Below are positions 9,101-18,115 of a stretch of DNA of 64,000 nucleotides, piece by piece; positions within the stretch are counted from its first letter, which is position 1, and every line of letters begins with the position of its first letter. This stretch comes from Asaia bogorensis (lineage in GTDB: Bacteria > Pseudomonadota > Alphaproteobacteria > CACIAM-22H2), in the NCBI GenBank assembly GCA_945901855.1, contig CAMDLT010000002.1, positions 1 through 64,000 of the forward strand, given 5' to 3'. Under the pieces are notes generated by a model. The model did not search any database, was not told where the DNA came from, and was given only the letters and a program-made list of their open reading frames with translations. Made by a program: the position numbers and the translations under genes.

Positions 9101-12100
9101 GGCGCCGACACACTGATCGGCGGAACGGGTATCGATACGGCCAATTATTCGGCCGCGACCGCCGCCATCGCGGTCAATCTTGCGACCGGTGCGGGAACCG
9201 GCGGCGATGCGCAAGGCGACGCTTTGTCGGGCATCGAGAACGTGACCAGCGGGAGCGGCAACGACGCGCTGACGGGCGATGCCGCTGCCAACCGTCTCGA
9301 TGGCGGAACGGGCAACGACACGCTGGTCGGCGGCGCAGGTGCCGACGCGCTCATTGGCGGGACCGGCACCGATACGGCCGATTACACGACCTCCGGCGCG
9401 GCCGTGCAGGCGAGCCTTGCGACCAACACAGCGACCGGCGGCGATGCGCAAGGCGACACGTTCAACACGATCGAAAACCTAACGGGCTCGACCTTTGCCG
9501 ACGCGCTGACGGGCGATGCCAACGCCAACCGCCTCGACGGCGGTGCGGGCGACGACAGGCTGACCGGCGGCGCCGGGGCAGATACGCTGACCGGCGGGAT
9601 TGGCGCCGATACGGCGAGCTATGCGACCTCAACAGCAGCCGTTGCGGTCAATCTTGCGACCAATGCGGCCAGCGGTGGCGATGCCACCGGCGATATTTTG
9701 TCGGGCATCGAAAATGTCACCGGTTCGGCCATGGCCGATACGTTGACGGGCGATGCCAATGCCAACGTTATCGACGGCGGCGCTGGCAACGATTCGCTGG
9801 TCGGCGGCGCAGGTGCCGACACGATCATCGGCGGAGCGGGCAGCGACCAGATCAGCTACGCAACTTCGACGGTCGGCGTATCGGTCAATCTTGCGACCGG
9901 CCTCGGGACCGGCGGCGATGCGCAAGGCGACGTGCTGTCCGGGATCGAGACCGTCGTCGGCTCCACGCTCGCCGATACGCTTGCGGGCGGTGCGGGTGCC
10001 GAGCGTCTCGATGGCGGAACCGGCATCGATACGGCCGATTATTCGAATTCCGGCGCAGGCGTCAGCGTCAGCCTCACGACTGGCACCGGAACTGGCGGCG
10101 ATGCGCAAGGCGACACGCTGGCGAGCTTCGAGAACCTGACCGGTTCGGGCTTCGGCGACATTCTGACGGGCGATGCTGCCGCCAATGTGCTCGATGGCGG
10201 TACAGGCGACGACACGCTGCTCGGCGCGGCAGGCGCCGACACGTTGATCGGCGGGGTTGGTACCGACACGGCGAGCTATCAGACCTCGGCGGCGGCTGTG
10301 ACGGCAAACCTTGCAACCGGCACCGGCACGCTTGGCGACGCGCTCGGCGACGTGTTCTCGGGCATCGAAAATCTGACGGGCGGCGCAGGCGGCGACATGC
10401 TGACCGGCAACGCCGCCGCCAACCGTCTCGATGGCGGAGCCGGCAACGACACGCTGGTCGGCGGTGCAGCAGCCGATACGTTGATAGGCGGAACCGGCAA
10501 CGATGCGGTCGACTACACAGCGTCGGGTGCTGCCGTGCAGATCAATCTGGCAGCCGGCACTGGAACTGGCGGCGATGCCGAGGGCGACGTGCTCTCGGGC
10601 ATCGAAACCGTTACGGGCTCGGCGCTGGCCGATACGCTCGCGGGCGATGCCAACGCCAACCGCCTCGACGGCGGTGCGGGCAACGACACGCTGACCGGCG
10701 GTGCGGGCGCCGATTCGCTGGTCGGCGGCACCGGCATCGACACGGCGAATTATTCGACCGCGACGGCGTCTGTCGCCGTCAGCCTTGCCACCAACACGGG
10801 CTCGGGCGGCGACGCGCAGAGCGACGTTTTGTCGGGTATCGAAAACATCGTGGGCGGCTCGGCCGCCGACACACTCACAGGCGATGGCAACGCGAACCTC
10901 CTCGACGGCGGATCGGGCAACGACACGCTGACGGGCGGTGCGGGTGCCGACACGCTGACCGGCGGGATCGGTACCGACACGGCCAATTATTCGACGGCGA
11001 CGGCAGCCGTTACGGTCAATCTTGCGACCGGTGCAGGAACCGGCGGCGATGCGCAGGGCGACACCTTGTCCGGCATCGAGAATCTGACGGGCGGTGCCGG
11101 CAACGACGCGCTGACGGGCGATGCCGCGGCCAATCGTCTCGACGGCGGAACGGGCAACGACACGCTGGTCGGCGGCGCAGGTGCCGATGCGCTCATTGGC
11201 GGGACCGGCACCGATACGGCCGATTACACGGCTTCCGGCGCAGCCGTGCAGGCGAGCCTTGCGACCAACACAGCGACCGGCGGCGATGCGCAAGGCGACA
11301 CGTTCAACACGATCGAAAACCTGACGGGCTCGGCCCTTTCCGACACGTTGACGGGCGATGGCAACGCCAACCGCCTCGACGGCGGTGCTGGCGACGACAC
11401 GCTTACGGGCGGCGCCGGTGCCGACACGCTGGTCGGTGGGACCGGAATCGACACGGCGAACTATTCGACAGCGACGGCGTCCGTCGCCGTCAGCCTTGCG
11501 ACCAACACGGGTGCCGGCGGCGACGCGCAAAGCGACGTTTTGTCGGGCATCGAAAATATTACGGGCGGCTCGGGCAGCGACACGCTCACAGGCGATGGCA
11601 ACGCCAACGTACTCGACGGCGGATCGGGCAACGACACGCTGACGGGCGGTGCGGGTGCCGACACGCTGACCGGCGGGATCGGTACCGACACGGCCAATTA
11701 TTCGACGGCGACGGCAGCCATCGCGGTCAATCTTGCGACCGGCACGGGAACCGGCGGCGATGCGCAGGGCGACGTTCTTTCGGGCATCGAAAATCTGACG
11801 GGCGGAAGCGGTGCCGATAGCCTTGCGGGCGATGCGGCTGCGAACCGTCTCGACGGCGGATCGGGCAACGACACGCTGATCGGCGGCGGCGGTGCCGATG
11901 CATTGATCGGCGGGACCGGCAGCGATACGGCCAACTACTCGGCTTCGAATGCGGCCGTCCAAGTCGGTCTGTCGGGCGCGGCCGCAACCGGCGGCGACGC
12001 TGCGGGCGACACGCTCAACACGATCGAAAACCTCGTAGGTTCGGCCTTTGCCGATACGCTGACAGGCGATGCCAACGCCAACCGCCTCGACGGCGGAGCT

Positions 12101-13189
12101 GGCGACGACAGGCTGACCGGCGGTGCCGGTGCCGATACGCTCGTCGGCGGCGACGGCATCGACACGGCCAACTATTCGACCGCGACGGCAGCCATCGCGG
12201 TCAGCCTCGCCACCGGCCTCGGCACGCTGGGGGACGCGGCGGGCGACGTTCTGTCGGGCATCGAAAATCTTGTCGGCGGCAGCGGTCTCGACAACCTGGT
12301 CGGCGACAGCTTGGCCAATCGCATCGATGGCGGATCTGCCAACGACCGTATCGACGGCGGCGGCGGCGACGACACGATTGTCGGCGGTGCGGGCGCCGAC
12401 ACGCTGATCGGCGGGACCGGCACCGACACGCTCGATTACGGCGCTTCGACAGCCGGCGTTTCTGTCAATCTTGCGACCGGTGCGGGAACCGGCGGCGACG
12501 CGCAGCTCGACGTCGTCAGCGGCTTCGAGAATGTTTCGGGCAGCGCATCCGCCGATACGCTCACGGGCGACGGCAATGCCAACCGCCTCGTAGGTGCGGC
12601 CGGCAACGACCGTCTCGACGGCGGCGGCGGCGACGACACGCTCGCGGGCGGTGCAGGCGCCGACACGCTGATCGGCAATACCGGCACCGATACGCTCGAT
12701 TATTCGACGTCGACGGGCGGTGTTTCGATTAATCTTGCAACCAATACGGCGTCGGGCGGCGACGCTGCCAGCGACGTCATCAACGGCTTCGAAGCCGTGC
12801 GCGGCGGTGCAGGTGCCGACAACCTTATAGGCAATTCCGGCGCCAACACGCTCGAAGGCGGGCTTGGCAACGATACGCTGTCGGGCGGGGCCGGCAACGA
12901 CCTGCTCGTCGGTGGCGACGGCGCGGACTTTGCGTTTTTCGGCGCCGGCATGAATGCCGATATTTTCCAGGGCGGTTCGGGTGCCAGCTGGATCGACACG
13001 GTGCAGATCCAGGGCGTGTCGGCAGGTCCCGGCAGCGGCGGCTGGACGCTGACCCTGGCCGACGGCACGGTCCTGACCGATGCGGCCGCGTCGGGCGCCA
13101 TTGATTTGGGCCAGGACGTATCGGGCACGGTCGTAATGGCGGACGGCAGCGAGCTAACCTTTGAGGGCGTCGAACGCTTCAATTGGTAG
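6179..13189 (+). CDS. Giant RTX-type calcium-binding repeat protein, likely type I secretion cargo
   Basis: 2336 residues with no Sec signal peptide. Residues 1 to about 240 are a low-complexity Ala/Pro/Gly/Thr tract. Residues about 255-370 resemble a cadherin-like/VCBS-type beta domain (VLGDQDGSETLAVTISGVP), followed by a second beta-rich stretch to about 500. Residues about 520-2250 hold 22 units of roughly 79 residues. Each unit pairs a DTANYS-LATGTGTGGDAQGD-IENLTGG segment with runs of the calcium-binding nonapeptide GGxGxDxL. The last 85 or so residues (DTVQIQGVSAG to ADGSELTFEGVERFNW) match the C-terminal secretion-signal region of RTX proteins. It diverges from its probable exporter operon. 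No enzymatic domain is visible, so an adhesin or surface-layer role is more likely than a protease or lipase. AAGG lies 4 nt before the ATG. Confidence 0.9.
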   Translation: MAQSSSGIPQSAVIADEALATVGTPAGAPAANGAPTLSPPAATPPQAAGAATGLGGVHYGTLRGDERSFAPELPTTATNLGIPREMQIATATIAPVASIGEGEAAASQLGVGNQLATPGDTLAQATQLRAAGRDTENPTARPAAGDPANAGVATSADIQGAPTAGNPNGGAEGGPNVAASPDRTLASADPTPTAPQPNIAPAIPNVQSPAAQAAAQTPPAAQTLYAPAPAVPAETSLDGMNSATSAAEIARDITAASPSLQLADASGSEDSAVALDIRAVLGDQDGSETLAVTISGVPTGAALSAGTDNGDGSWSLTQFDLAGLRFTAPNDAAGRYTLTVSAHATESATGDIATRVGSFHVDIGAVLDAPSAVAIAVQSARGNDAVFVNGETGTVTVSTRFADNDGSQTHGAEIAVPDGLIVTDAAGGTWTPGSNGTGGSVDLSAAIGTDGRLDATLHVRAADTIPADANISFALSARSAEVSTSPTTVSASAAAQVSTAALGVDGTAGDNLFVDTVRREAFDGGAGSDTVSYATAANAVDADLATGTGNRGDTYSNIENLTGGSGADSLSGDANANRLEGGAGDDTLAGGAGSDTLIGGSGSDTASFADQTSGISANLATGATSTGATLAEIENLTGGSGADTLTGNTSANRLDGGAGNDTLVGGGGADTLVGGAGIDTASFADQTSGVAANLTTDTAFSEIENLVGGTGADTLAGDANANRLEGGAGNDTLVGGGGADTLIGGSGTDTASFADQTSGVAANLATDTAFSGIENLTGGSGADSLSGDGNANLLDGGAGDDTLAGGTGNDTLIGGSGSDTASYAASTAAVTVNLATNAASGGDAAGDVLSGIENVTGGSGNDALTGDASANRLEGGSGNDTLGGGSGDDILVGGAGADSLIGGTGIDTASYSNATASVNVSLATNAGSGGDAQGDVLSGIENITGGSAADTLVGDGNANVLDGGSGNDTLTGGVGADTLIGGTGIDTANYSAATAAIAVNLATGAGTGGDAQGDALSGIENVTSGSGNDALTGDAAANRLDGGTGNDTLVGGAGADALIGGTGTDTADYTTSGAAVQASLATNTATGGDAQGDTFNTIENLTGSTFADALTGDANANRLDGGAGDDRLTGGAGADTLTGGIGADTASYATSTAAVAVNLATNAASGGDATGDILSGIENVTGSAMADTLTGDANANVIDGGAGNDSLVGGAGADTIIGGAGSDQISYATSTVGVSVNLATGLGTGGDAQGDVLSGIETVVGSTLADTLAGGAGAERLDGGTGIDTADYSNSGAGVSVSLTTGTGTGGDAQGDTLASFENLTGSGFGDILTGDAAANVLDGGTGDDTLLGAAGADTLIGGVGTDTASYQTSAAAVTANLATGTGTLGDALGDVFSGIENLTGGAGGDMLTGNAAANRLDGGAGNDTLVGGAAADTLIGGTGNDAVDYTASGAAVQINLAAGTGTGGDAEGDVLSGIETVTGSALADTLAGDANANRLDGGAGNDTLTGGAGADSLVGGTGIDTANYSTATASVAVSLATNTGSGGDAQSDVLSGIENIVGGSAADTLTGDGNANLLDGGSGNDTLTGGAGADTLTGGIGTDTANYSTATAAVTVNLATGAGTGGDAQGDTLSGIENLTGGAGNDALTGDAAANRLDGGTGNDTLVGGAGADALIGGTGTDTADYTASGAAVQASLATNTATGGDAQGDTFNTIENLTGSALSDTLTGDGNANRLDGGAGDDTLTGGAGADTLVGGTGIDTANYSTATASVAVSLATNTGAGGDAQSDVLSGIENITGGSGSDTLTGDGNANVLDGGSGNDTLTGGAGADTLTGGIGTDTANYSTATAAIAVNLATGTGTGGDAQGDVLSGIENLTGGSGADSLAGDAAANRLDGGSGNDTLIGGGGADALIGGTGSDTANYSASNAAVQVGLSGAAATGGDAAGDTLNTIENLVGSAFADTLTGDANANRLDGGAGDDRLTGGAGADTLVGGDGIDTANYSTATAAIAVSLATGLGTLGDAAGDVLSGIENLVGGSGLDNLVGDSLANRIDGGSANDRIDGGGGDDTIVGGAGADTLIGGTGTDTLDYGASTAGVSVNLATGAGTGGDAQLDVVSGFENVSGSASADTLTGDGNANRLVGAAGNDRLDGGGGDDTLAGGAGADTLIGNTGTDTLDYSTSTGGVSINLATNTASGGDAASDVINGFEAVRGGAGADNLIGNSGANTLEGGLGNDTLSGGAGNDLLVGGDGADFAFFGAGMNADIFQGGSGASWIDTVQIQGVSAGPGSGGWTLTLADGTVLTDAAASGAIDLGQDVSGTVVMADGSELTFEGVERFNW
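7741..12930 (+). repeat. 22 tandem coding repeats of about 237 bp, with 711-bp higher-order duplications
   Basis: Within the giant gene, 22 copies of a roughly 79-codon unit follow one another. Most are 237 bp; a few are shorter (the third and fourth lack the GGDAQGD stretch and the tenth is cut short). A three-unit block is duplicated: units 14-16 (about 10735-11445) and 17-19 (about 11446-12156) are closely similar at a 711-bp offset, and units 6-8 (about 8890-9600) are a third related block. Long DNA stretches are almost identical between blocks, which implies recent copying by recombination. Confidence 0.9.
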
Positions 13190-13316
13190 GCCCGGATCTA
13201 CGCAATCTGGGAAACACTGCGCGCACAAAAAGCAGCCGCCAAATACATCGTGGGATCGGCGCGCGTATGGTGCCAAGATAAAACCCATCGCGTAAGGCAG
13301 CCTCAAGGAGACGAAC

Positions 13317-14618
13317 ATGGATTTGGCACAACGCGCCAAAATCGCGGCCGAACAGGCGGCCGACGGCGCGGTATCGGTCTTGCGCAACTTCATCGCGCTG
13401 CAACGCGACGGCGAAGCGGCGATCCAGGCGCGGTTTGCGCAAGCTTGCGAGGCTGCAGGTGCCAGCATCACGCGCCATCGCTATCTGCCGAGCGACGTGA
13501 ACCCGCGCGCGGAATTCGCCGCAGGTTTGGCGATCGCGCCCGAGATGCGCGAAGCGGTCGTCGCCAAACTGCCCGGCACCGGCGGCGGTCGCAGCGTGCT
13601 GCTGTTTGCCCATCCAGACGGCGAACCGTTCCAGCCGCAGCATGGCTGGCGCCACGATCCGTTTGCGGGCGAAATCGACGGCGGCCGATTGTATGGCTGG
13701 GGCGTGGCCGACGATCTGGCCGGCGTTGCGACCATGGTCGGCGCGTTGCAGGTCTTGGGCGCACCCGATTTGCGCCCGGCCGGCGACGTGATCCTTTGCA
13801 GCACGCCCTCCAAGCGCCACGCGCGCGGCGTTCATGCCTTGCTTCAAGCGGGATTCCTTGCCGATGCCGCGATCTATCTGCATCCGGCGGAATCGGGCGC
13901 CGGGATGCGCGAGGTCAAGACCTTGGCCTCGGGCCAGATCGAGTTCGAAATCACGGTACAAGGCCGCCTGCCCGACACGCAGGAACCTGGGCATGCCGCA
14001 TTCGCGCATCGGGCGATCAACCCGATCGGCAAAGGCATGCTGATCCATCAAGCGTTGATGGCGCTCGATGCGCGGCGCGGGGCGCGCATCCTCAACGCCG
14101 ATTTGCAAGCTGCGGTGGGCCGTTCGACCAATCTGCTTGTCGGCGATTTTTCCACGCTCGGCGACGGTCGCGCCTCGCGCATCGCGCCGGCCGTGCGGCT
14201 CTCGTGCGCGCTGTCGTTTCCGCCGGGCGAAAAACTTGCCGACGTCCAGGCCGAGATCGAAGCCGCGATCGCCGACGCCGTCGATGCCGACGCCGATCTG
14301 CGCGGCAATCCGCCCAAGGTCGCGTTTCTATCGGGCGTCACCGGCGCCCAAGTTCCCGACGGCCATGCGCTGCGCCAGGCGGTCGATGCGGCCGTGCGGG
14401 CATCAACAGGCGAAGCGCCGCAGGCCAACGTGATGCACACCTCGTCCGACATTCGCAATCCGATGGTGCAAAACGGCATTCCATGCGTGGGGCTCGGGCC
14501 GCTGTGCGGCGACCTCACGCAAAACGGCGCGCGCGACGAATGGGTCGATGTGGCCGATTTCAAACGCGGCATCGGCGTCATCGCCGGCGCGATCGCGCTG
14601 TGGAGCGCGGCGCGCTAG
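13317..14618 (+). CDS. M20/ArgE-like metallohydrolase homologue lacking canonical catalytic residues
   Basis: 433 residues with the M20 (acetylornithine deacetylase/carboxypeptidase) layout: FAHPDGEP corresponds to the first metal-binding HxD, LYGWGVADDLAG to the RGxxDxKG aspartate, and YLHPAES to the second-metal acidic residue. A dimerisation insert (residues about 210-320) is present. By eye, the general-base EE motif is replaced (STPSKRHARG), and the last metal-ligand His is replaced by Asn (QNGARDEWV where HxxxEWV is expected). Either the substrate is unusual or the protein is inactive. Start ATG has AAGGAG 7 nt upstream. It stands alone between convergent and parallel neighbours, and its substrate is unknown. 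Confidence 0.75.
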   Translation: MDLAQRAKIAAEQAADGAVSVLRNFIALQRDGEAAIQARFAQACEAAGASITRHRYLPSDVNPRAEFAAGLAIAPEMREAVVAKLPGTGGGRSVLLFAHPDGEPFQPQHGWRHDPFAGEIDGGRLYGWGVADDLAGVATMVGALQVLGAPDLRPAGDVILCSTPSKRHARGVHALLQAGFLADAAIYLHPAESGAGMREVKTLASGQIEFEITVQGRLPDTQEPGHAAFAHRAINPIGKGMLIHQALMALDARRGARILNADLQAAVGRSTNLLVGDFSTLGDGRASRIAPAVRLSCALSFPPGEKLADVQAEIEAAIADAVDADADLRGNPPKVAFLSGVTGAQVPDGHALRQAVDAAVRASTGEAPQANVMHTSSDIRNPMVQNGIPCVGLGPLCGDLTQNGARDEWVDVADFKRGIGVIAGAIALWSAAR

Positions 14619-14662
14619 TGTTCGCAGCGCCCGTCGTCGTCCGATAGCCGCTTGGACTGCGC

Positions 14663-17017
14663 CTAGAGGACAAGCGTTCGCCCGGCCAATCCGACAACCT
14701 CGATCGTAAACGCATCGGCACGCGGCACGGGGCGGTCGCCGTTTGCGCGCGCAAGCGCCACACGCACCTCGCCCGGCGACCATTCGAGCGTTGACGCCAT
14801 CGCGAGATAATCGCCCGTGCGCAGGCTCCAGCTTTCGCCGTCGTCCTCGAAATGGAGCGACGGCGCCAGGCTTTTGCCGATGCCCGTCCCGGCAACGGCA
14901 TAAAGATGGCGTGCCGGCGCTTCGTGCGGCAGGACCGCCGGAATGTCAGGACTGGCGAGTGCAAGGACCGCGCCCACGCGTACAAAAACAGGCGGTCGCC
15001 CCAACGGCGCGTCGACATCGACAAATGCGCCGGCCGGGTAGAGCGCACCGGTGTGGAAATCGGCCCAACCTTGCGGACCCTTGGGCAGATAGACGCCAAC
15101 CCGGCGCGCCCCCGGCGTTACGACAGGGGCCACGAGAATATCCGGACCGATCAGAAACGAATCGTGCTCGCCGCGCGCGTGCGGATCGTCGTCGTAATGG
15201 TAGAGCAGCGGCACCATCGACGGCACGCCGCATGCGGCGCCAAGATAGCCGCGCGTATAGAGCACCGGCAAAAAACGGTAGCGCAAGCGCAGCGCGTCGC
15301 GCACCGCATCAAGCACGCTTGGATGCGTCCACGGTTCCGTTGCTTCGCCCACGTCCGGTTTCCACGAATTCATCAGCGCGCGCGGATGCAGCGCCATCAT
15401 CTCGACCCAGCGGCACAGCAACTCGGGATCCGGCCGGGGCCCTGCGAAGCCGCCAATGTCGTGCCCGATCTTGCCCATGCCAGAGAGCGCCATCGACAGG
15501 CCATTGCGCAGATTCCATTTGAGCGTATGCCACGAGGTGAAGTTGTCGCCGCTCCAAGTTTCGGCATAGCGCTGGATGCCGGGGGGGCCCGCGCGCGTGA
15601 TCGTATAGGGGCGTTTGTCGGGATTGCGTCTGGCGCTCGCCTCGAACGTCGCGCGCGACATCAAAAGCGCATGCAGCGGGCGCGATGCGGAGACCGCGAT
15701 CGGCGTGCCGATGCCGCGTCCGCTCGCGCCCTCGCGCCAGGCTTCGTATTCGTTGTTGTCGTTCCAGCCGCAATCGAAGCCGACATCCAGCACCTGGCGC
15801 TCGAAGCCGTCCTGCCACCAAGCCACGGTCTTCTCGTTCGTGAAATCGAGAAAACTGCCGTGCCCGTCCCAAAACTGTTCGACGACGGGCGCGCCGTCCG
15901 GCGTTTGCAAAAACCCACCGTCGGAAGCAAGACCCGCATAGGCGGGATGGTCGTCGATCAGCACGGGCTTCAGATTGGCGACGGTCTTGAGCGACATGGC
16001 GCGCAGCTTGGCGAACAAAATCTTGGGATCCGGAAACTTGTCGCGATTCCACGTGAAGACGTAGCGTCGTTTGCCGCGGCTTGAATAGCCCGACCCGAAA
16101 TGGATCGAGCTGATCGGGATCCCGTCCTTCCGGCAGCGCTCCGCGAACGCTGCGATCTTGGCTTGCGCGTTCGCATCGTCGGCATGGTGCATCGAGGTGA
16201 ACGCAAAGCCGTACGCCCAGCGCGGCGCTTGATGCGGCAGACCAGTCAGTCGCGCAAACCCTTCGACGATGTCCGGCAACCCGGCGCCGAACGACACGTA
16301 AAAATCGAGCGCCGCTTCCTCGGCTTCGACATATCGGTAGAGCCCGTGATAGTTCGACCGCTCGTTGCCAAGATCGACCGTCAACGGGGCGAGCGTGTCG
16401 TAATACAGCCCGGCCCAAGCGCCCTTGCCGTTGTCGACGGCAAAAAACGGAAAATGCTTGTAGAGCGGATCGCCGTTCTCGGCGTCGTAACCGAGCGCAT
16501 CAAGCTGCATCATGCGAAAGCGGCGGCCCGCGCGATCGATCGGCCCCGTCTTGTCGCCAAGGCCGAAATAGCGCTCGCTGCCGTCGCGCGTCTGGTAGTG
16601 GCGCAAACGGCGGCCCTCGTCGCAGCGCAGATAGGCACCGCTTTCGCGGTCCTCGACGACCGTTTGCCAAGGTCCGCCTTCCACGCGGCGCTCAAAGCGC
16701 AGGCGCAGCGGGGCTTGCAGCACGACAACCCGAACATCGCTGCCAGCAACGATCCATGCGTCGGCCTCGTTGGTCAGAACGACGGGCGGACAGAGAAAAC
16801 CCGCATCGCCGTCGCGCGCGCGCCCTTCCCACGGCACGTCGCCGTCGGGCGCCACGGTCCAGCTTTTGGGCGTGGGAAAACCGCCCGGCGGCACCACCGA
16901 CACGCGCACCAAATCGGCTGCCAAAAGCGCAATGCGGAGCGAGAACCCGTCCTCGAGTTCGAATTGCGCGCGATGGCCGACGGCCTTGGCTGCCAGCGAT
17001 TTTTGGAATGCGATCAT
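14663..17017 (-). CDS. Glycoside hydrolase family 31 alpha-glycosidase
   Basis: 784 residues, typical for GH31 (alpha-glucosidase, alpha-xylosidase and related). An N-terminal beta domain (1 to about 230) precedes the TIM barrel. The nucleophile Asp lies in GWNDNNEYE and the acid/base Asp in WSGDNFTSW, followed by GMGKIGHDIGGF, a strong GH31 signature. C-terminal beta domains end in the AGRTLVL tail. There is no signal peptide, so it acts on imported oligosaccharides in the cytoplasm. It is the last gene of the leftward importer operon, 8 bp after the ATPase gene, with AGGA near the start. Context with a CE15-like esterase and GH2 makes alpha-xylosidase activity plausible, but the sequence alone does not separate that from alpha-glucosidase. 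Confidence 0.92.
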   Translation of the reverse strand: MIAFQKSLAAKAVGHRAQFELEDGFSLRIALLAADLVRVSVVPPGGFPTPKSWTVAPDGDVPWEGRARDGDAGFLCPPVVLTNEADAWIVAGSDVRVVVLQAPLRLRFERRVEGGPWQTVVEDRESGAYLRCDEGRRLRHYQTRDGSERYFGLGDKTGPIDRAGRRFRMMQLDALGYDAENGDPLYKHFPFFAVDNGKGAWAGLYYDTLAPLTVDLGNERSNYHGLYRYVEAEEAALDFYVSFGAGLPDIVEGFARLTGLPHQAPRWAYGFAFTSMHHADDANAQAKIAAFAERCRKDGIPISSIHFGSGYSSRGKRRYVFTWNRDKFPDPKILFAKLRAMSLKTVANLKPVLIDDHPAYAGLASDGGFLQTPDGAPVVEQFWDGHGSFLDFTNEKTVAWWQDGFERQVLDVGFDCGWNDNNEYEAWREGASGRGIGTPIAVSASRPLHALLMSRATFEASARRNPDKRPYTITRAGPPGIQRYAETWSGDNFTSWHTLKWNLRNGLSMALSGMGKIGHDIGGFAGPRPDPELLCRWVEMMALHPRALMNSWKPDVGEATEPWTHPSVLDAVRDALRLRYRFLPVLYTRGYLGAACGVPSMVPLLYHYDDDPHARGEHDSFLIGPDILVAPVVTPGARRVGVYLPKGPQGWADFHTGALYPAGAFVDVDAPLGRPPVFVRVGAVLALASPDIPAVLPHEAPARHLYAVAGTGIGKSLAPSLHFEDDGESWSLRTGDYLAMASTLEWSPGEVRVALARANGDRPVPRADAFTIEVVGLAGRTLVL

Positions 17018-17025
17018 GGAAAATC

Positions 17026-18111
17026 CTATGCGACGGCGCGGCCGTCCGCTCCGAACAGATGCAGTGCTTGCGAACCGCTGAAATCGACGCCGACCTTCTC
17101 GCCGCGCTTGACCTTGGTCTGGCCCGGCAGACGCACGACGATTTTGACGTCGCCCGCCAGCGCACCGTAGATATAGCTCTCCCCGCCCAGCTGCTCGGTC
17201 AGTTCGATCAAAAGGTCCGCCTCGCCCTGCCCCGGCTCGACCAGGCGCAGATGTTCCGGCCTTACGCCAAGCGTGGCGGACGAACCCGCCGCCAGCGTCG
17301 CATGCGCGCGCTGGATCCGCGCCTTGGCGCCAATCGCGAGCGACAGCTCGACCGAGCCGCCCTGCACGGACGCGACGGCGCCCGGCAGGAAGTTCATGCG
17401 CGGACTGCCGATGAATCCCGCGACGAATTCGTTGGCCGGCGCGTTGTAGAGCTCAAGCGGTGCTGCAAACTGTTCGCAGATCCCGTCATGCAGCACGGCA
17501 ATCCGGTCGGCGAGTGTCATCGCTTCGACCTGGTCGTGCGTGACGTAGATCATCGTATTGCCCAGACGCTCGTGCAGGGCGCCAAGTTCGGCCCGCATAC
17601 GCACGCGCAGCTCGGCATCCAGATTGGACAACGGCTCGTCGAACAAAAAGATATTGGGTTCGCGCACAACCGCGCGCCCGATCGCCACGCGCTGGCGCTG
17701 GCCGCCCGACAGCGCGCCGGGGCGGCGTTCCAGATACGGCTCCAGGCGCAGCATGCGCGCGGCTTCGGCCACGCGGCGCTGGATTTCGCTCGTCGCCATC
17801 CGCATGTTTTCCAGCCCAAACGACAGGTTCTGGCGCACCGTCATGTGCGGATAGAGCGCGTAGGACTGAAACACCATCGCAAGGCCCCGTTCGGCCGCGC
17901 CCAGTTCGTTGACGCGCTTGCCGTCGATGCGGATTTCGCCGTCCGACACGCTTTCGAGACCCGCGATCATGCGCAGCAACGTCGATTTGCCGCAGCCCGA
18001 GGGACCGACGAAAACGCAGAATTCGCCGTGTTCGATCGCAAGATCGATCCCGTGGATCACCTTGGTCGATCCGAATTGCTTTTGCACCTGGACGAGTTGG
18101 AGCGTTGCCAT
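17026..18111 (-). CDS. ugpC: Sugar ABC importer ATP-binding protein (UgpC/MsmK/MalK family)
   Basis: 361 residues. Walker A GPSGCGKS (about residue 37), signature LSGGQRQRVAIGRA, Walker B IFLFDEPLSNLDA and H-loop THDQVEA are all intact. The C-terminal TOBE/MalK-type domain (about 240-361) contains LGVRPEHLRLVE. It energises uptake of oligosaccharides by the permeases encoded upstream (18116-20429). It is the only sugar-importer ATPase in the window, although a second importer lacking one is encoded at 23981-27076, and proteins of this family are known to serve several importers. The gene starts 4 bp after the permease stop. Confidence 0.93.
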   Translation of the reverse strand: MATLQLVQVQKQFGSTKVIHGIDLAIEHGEFCVFVGPSGCGKSTLLRMIAGLESVSDGEIRIDGKRVNELGAAERGLAMVFQSYALYPHMTVRQNLSFGLENMRMATSEIQRRVAEAARMLRLEPYLERRPGALSGGQRQRVAIGRAVVREPNIFLFDEPLSNLDAELRVRMRAELGALHERLGNTMIYVTHDQVEAMTLADRIAVLHDGICEQFAAPLELYNAPANEFVAGFIGSPRMNFLPGAVASVQGGSVELSLAIGAKARIQRAHATLAAGSSATLGVRPEHLRLVEPGQGEADLLIELTEQLGGESYIYGALAGDVKIVVRLPGQTKVKRGEKVGVDFSGSQALHLFGADGRAVA

Positions 18112-18115
18112 GGGC

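Noticed and set aside
6209-9451. 1080-codon minus-strand open frame over the first half of the repeat gene
   Set aside because: Same high-GC shadow effect; no recognisable domain and no start signal.
9629-11962. Long minus-strand open frame (777 codons) opposite the repeat gene
   Set aside because: It mirrors the repetitive coding strand; its Arg/Gly-rich translation simply reflects the complementary repeats. The plus-strand protein has clear RTX features.
7741-12930. Possible CRISPR-like or satellite array
   Set aside because: The 237-bp periodicity keeps one open frame and encodes calcium-binding repeats; there are no short identical repeats with unique spacers.
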